The position numbers and the translations under genes were made by a program. Below are positions 5,948 to 7,394 of a DNA stretch of 7,394 nt, one piece after another. The stretch is taken from NCBI GenBank assembly GCA_035353175.1, contig DAOPZC010000129.1, forward strand, positions 1 through 7,394. The letters run 5' to 3'. Position 1 is the first letter of the stretch, and every line of letters starts with the position of its first letter. The stretch is from DAOPZC01 sp035353175 (lineage in GTDB: Bacteria > Verrucomicrobiota > Kiritimatiellia > RFP12 > UBA1067). A model generated the notes under the pieces. The model ran no database searches. It saw nothing but the letters and a program-made list of their open reading frames with translations, and was not told where the DNA came from.

Positions 5948-7394
5948 ATGAAGACGACAAAAACACGAGCATCGGTGGCGGTAGCGGTGAAAGGATGGAG
6001 AAACCTTCTCGGCGTATTGGGCGTGCTCGGTACGCTCTCCGCCTGGGGAGACATTGACGACCCTTCAGCCTACTGGAGCTTCGACGATGCCGGTGGCGTC
6101 CTCTCCAACCTTGTGACCTCCAGCCCGTATCATGACGCGTCCGTGCTGTTCGGAACGCCGGGCTCCGGGCTCGCCGACGGTGCCCCCGGCATTGTCGGAA
6201 ACGCCCTGGTGCTGGACGGGACCTCCGCCATCCGCCTGCCGTATCACCAGGACAACCTGGGTACGTCGTTCACGTTCTCGCTGTGGTATTGGCAGCAGAC
6301 GAACGACACGCGCCAGTGCGTTTACCAGACGCGCGACATTCCAGCGGCTACTTATGAAGCCGAAGTGAACGCCAATAACCGTTTCGCCAGTTATGCCGGC
6401 AATGTGCGTATCAATGCCGTAATAACCGGCTTACGCGAATGGATTCACATGGTCCATACCTTCGAGACGGTGGGCGGTACAACAACGCTTTCATTATATA
6501 CCAACGGCGTTTTCGCATTCAGCGGCAGCGTCAGCAGCAACGCCATGTTTCACGCGAATCAGATCAGAGGCCTGCATGTCGGCGCGTATCGGTCGGCGAC
6601 AGGTCCGGCGGACGGACGCTGTTTCAAGGGGATGATCGACGAACTGGCGCTGTGGAAGCGCGCGCTTTCCGCCGCGGAGGTTGCGGCCGTCTATCAGCGC
6701 GGCGTCGGCGGACTGAAACTGGCTTTCACGGCTGAGCCGCCTCCGACGATCTCGCTGGGCGGGAAAAACCTATCCTTCGCGCTGAATGCCGACAGCGGAC
6801 TCCCGGCAGGCCTATTCACGAGCGGCTGGCTGATGCACGGCGTGCAAGATCCCGCCTGCCCGTACACGGCGTCCGACACGGCGGGCGATCTGCTGACCTA
6901 CGTGCCCGACACTGCGGGGCATGCGGCGGGTCCTTTTCACGCCGAGATCGTGAGTGTGAAATGGCGGGTGCCGCTGACCGAGGCCATGCGGCAAGTGCCG
7001 CAGGGCGATTACACGCTGGAGACTTGGTTCCGCACGACGTACAAGGACCGGGGAACGTTGATGGGTAATCACTACAACTCAGCCATTCCTAACGGGGTCG
7101 TCAATTTTGAGCTTTTCGGAACTAACAATGTCCGTTTCTACCAGCGCAACCTGTCCGGAGCGATTACGGATTTAAATCTGCTGGCCACCAACGTGAACAC
7201 CCGCAACGGCCAGTGGCATCATGTGGCCGGTATCCGGCGCGGCGACACGATGTGTCTGTACGTGAACGGCCAAGAGGTGGGGTCTGTAGTCACGCCGCTC
7301 GGGAGCTATCCGCTGTCCAGTGACTACCTGTATCTGGGACGCGATGAACGAACCACAGTCGCCTTTAACGGCGAATTAGGCACCGCCCGTGTCT
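5948..7394 (+). CDS. Exported LamG (concanavalin A-like) domain protein, 3' end missing
   Basis: The frame is open from ATG 5948 to the right edge (482 codons, no stop). The start is supported by AGGAG at 5937-5941, six bases upstream. The N-terminus is a long signal peptide: a basic stretch, then the hydrophobic core LLGVLGVLGTLSA, with cleavage probably near SAWG (residues 31-34). The first LamG domain spans about residues 41-251. It starts with AYWSFDDAGG, has GNALVLDG at 84-91, the FTFSLWY strand, a W-I-H-M strand, LYTNGVF, and the typical closing motif GMIDELALWKRALSAAEVAAVY (228-249). A linker of about 100 residues follows. A second LamG domain starts near residue 354 (YTLETWFRT, then GQWHHVAGIRRGDTMCLYVNGQ and YLYLGRD) and is cut by the window end. 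LamG domains in secreted bacterial proteins generally bind glycans or serve as adhesion and structural modules; no catalytic domain is visible in the part present. The gene follows the kinase-regulator remnant. Confidence 0.9.
   Translation, partial: MKTTKTRASVAVAVKGWRNLLGVLGVLGTLSAWGDIDDPSAYWSFDDAGGVLSNLVTSSPYHDASVLFGTPGSGLADGAPGIVGNALVLDGTSAIRLPYHQDNLGTSFTFSLWYWQQTNDTRQCVYQTRDIPAATYEAEVNANNRFASYAGNVRINAVITGLREWIHMVHTFETVGGTTTLSLYTNGVFAFSGSVSSNAMFHANQIRGLHVGAYRSATGPADGRCFKGMIDELALWKRALSAAEVAAVYQRGVGGLKLAFTAEPPPTISLGGKNLSFALNADSGLPAGLFTSGWLMHGVQDPACPYTASDTAGDLLTYVPDTAGHAAGPFHAEIVSVKWRVPLTEAMRQVPQGDYTLETWFRTTYKDRGTLMGNHYNSAIPNGVVNFELFGTNNVRFYQRNLSGAITDLNLLATNVNTRNGQWHHVAGIRRGDTMCLYVNGQEVGSVVTPLGSYPLSSDYLYLGRDERTTVAFNGELGTARV

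Overview
The window looks like chromosomal DNA of a high-GC Gram-negative bacterium, most likely of the PVC group (Verrucomicrobiota, Kiritimatiellota or Lentisphaerota). This assignment is an inference. It rests on a NarL-type histidine kinase with a sensor of repeated OB-fold-like segments, large secreted beta-rich repeat proteins, a LamG-domain surface protein, and strong AGGAG ribosome binding sites. No rRNA or marker gene is present to confirm it.

All four genes lie on the + strand. Bases 1-2155 hold the 3' part of a membrane sensor histidine kinase, whose 5' end lies off the left edge. A 166-bp gap follows (2156-2321), carrying a small perfect hairpin and a large imperfect inverted repeat built from 8-bp units. 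Bases 2322-2957 encode the cognate NarL/FixJ-type response regulator. Thirty bases later, 2988-5708 encode a 906-residue exported protein made of four degenerate ~210-225-residue repeats in an A-B-A-B order. The 239-bp gap 5709-5947 is not ordinary spacer. Its first ~110 bp are a collinear, heavily deleted remnant of a second kinase-regulator copy: two kinase pieces, then the regulator's last codons and the leader that follows it. From 5948 to the right edge runs the 5' part of a second exported protein with two LamG (concanavalin A-like) domains.

Working model: the kinase senses something outside the cytoplasm and phosphorylates the DNA-binding regulator. The regulator and the repeat protein directly behind it are probably co-transcribed. 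The remnant upstream of the LamG gene suggests that the same cassette (kinase, regulator, secreted protein) once stood there too, or was copied there from a paralogous locus. That makes the cassette, rather than any single gene, the most interesting object here. The ligand, regulon and function of the secreted proteins cannot be read from the sequence.
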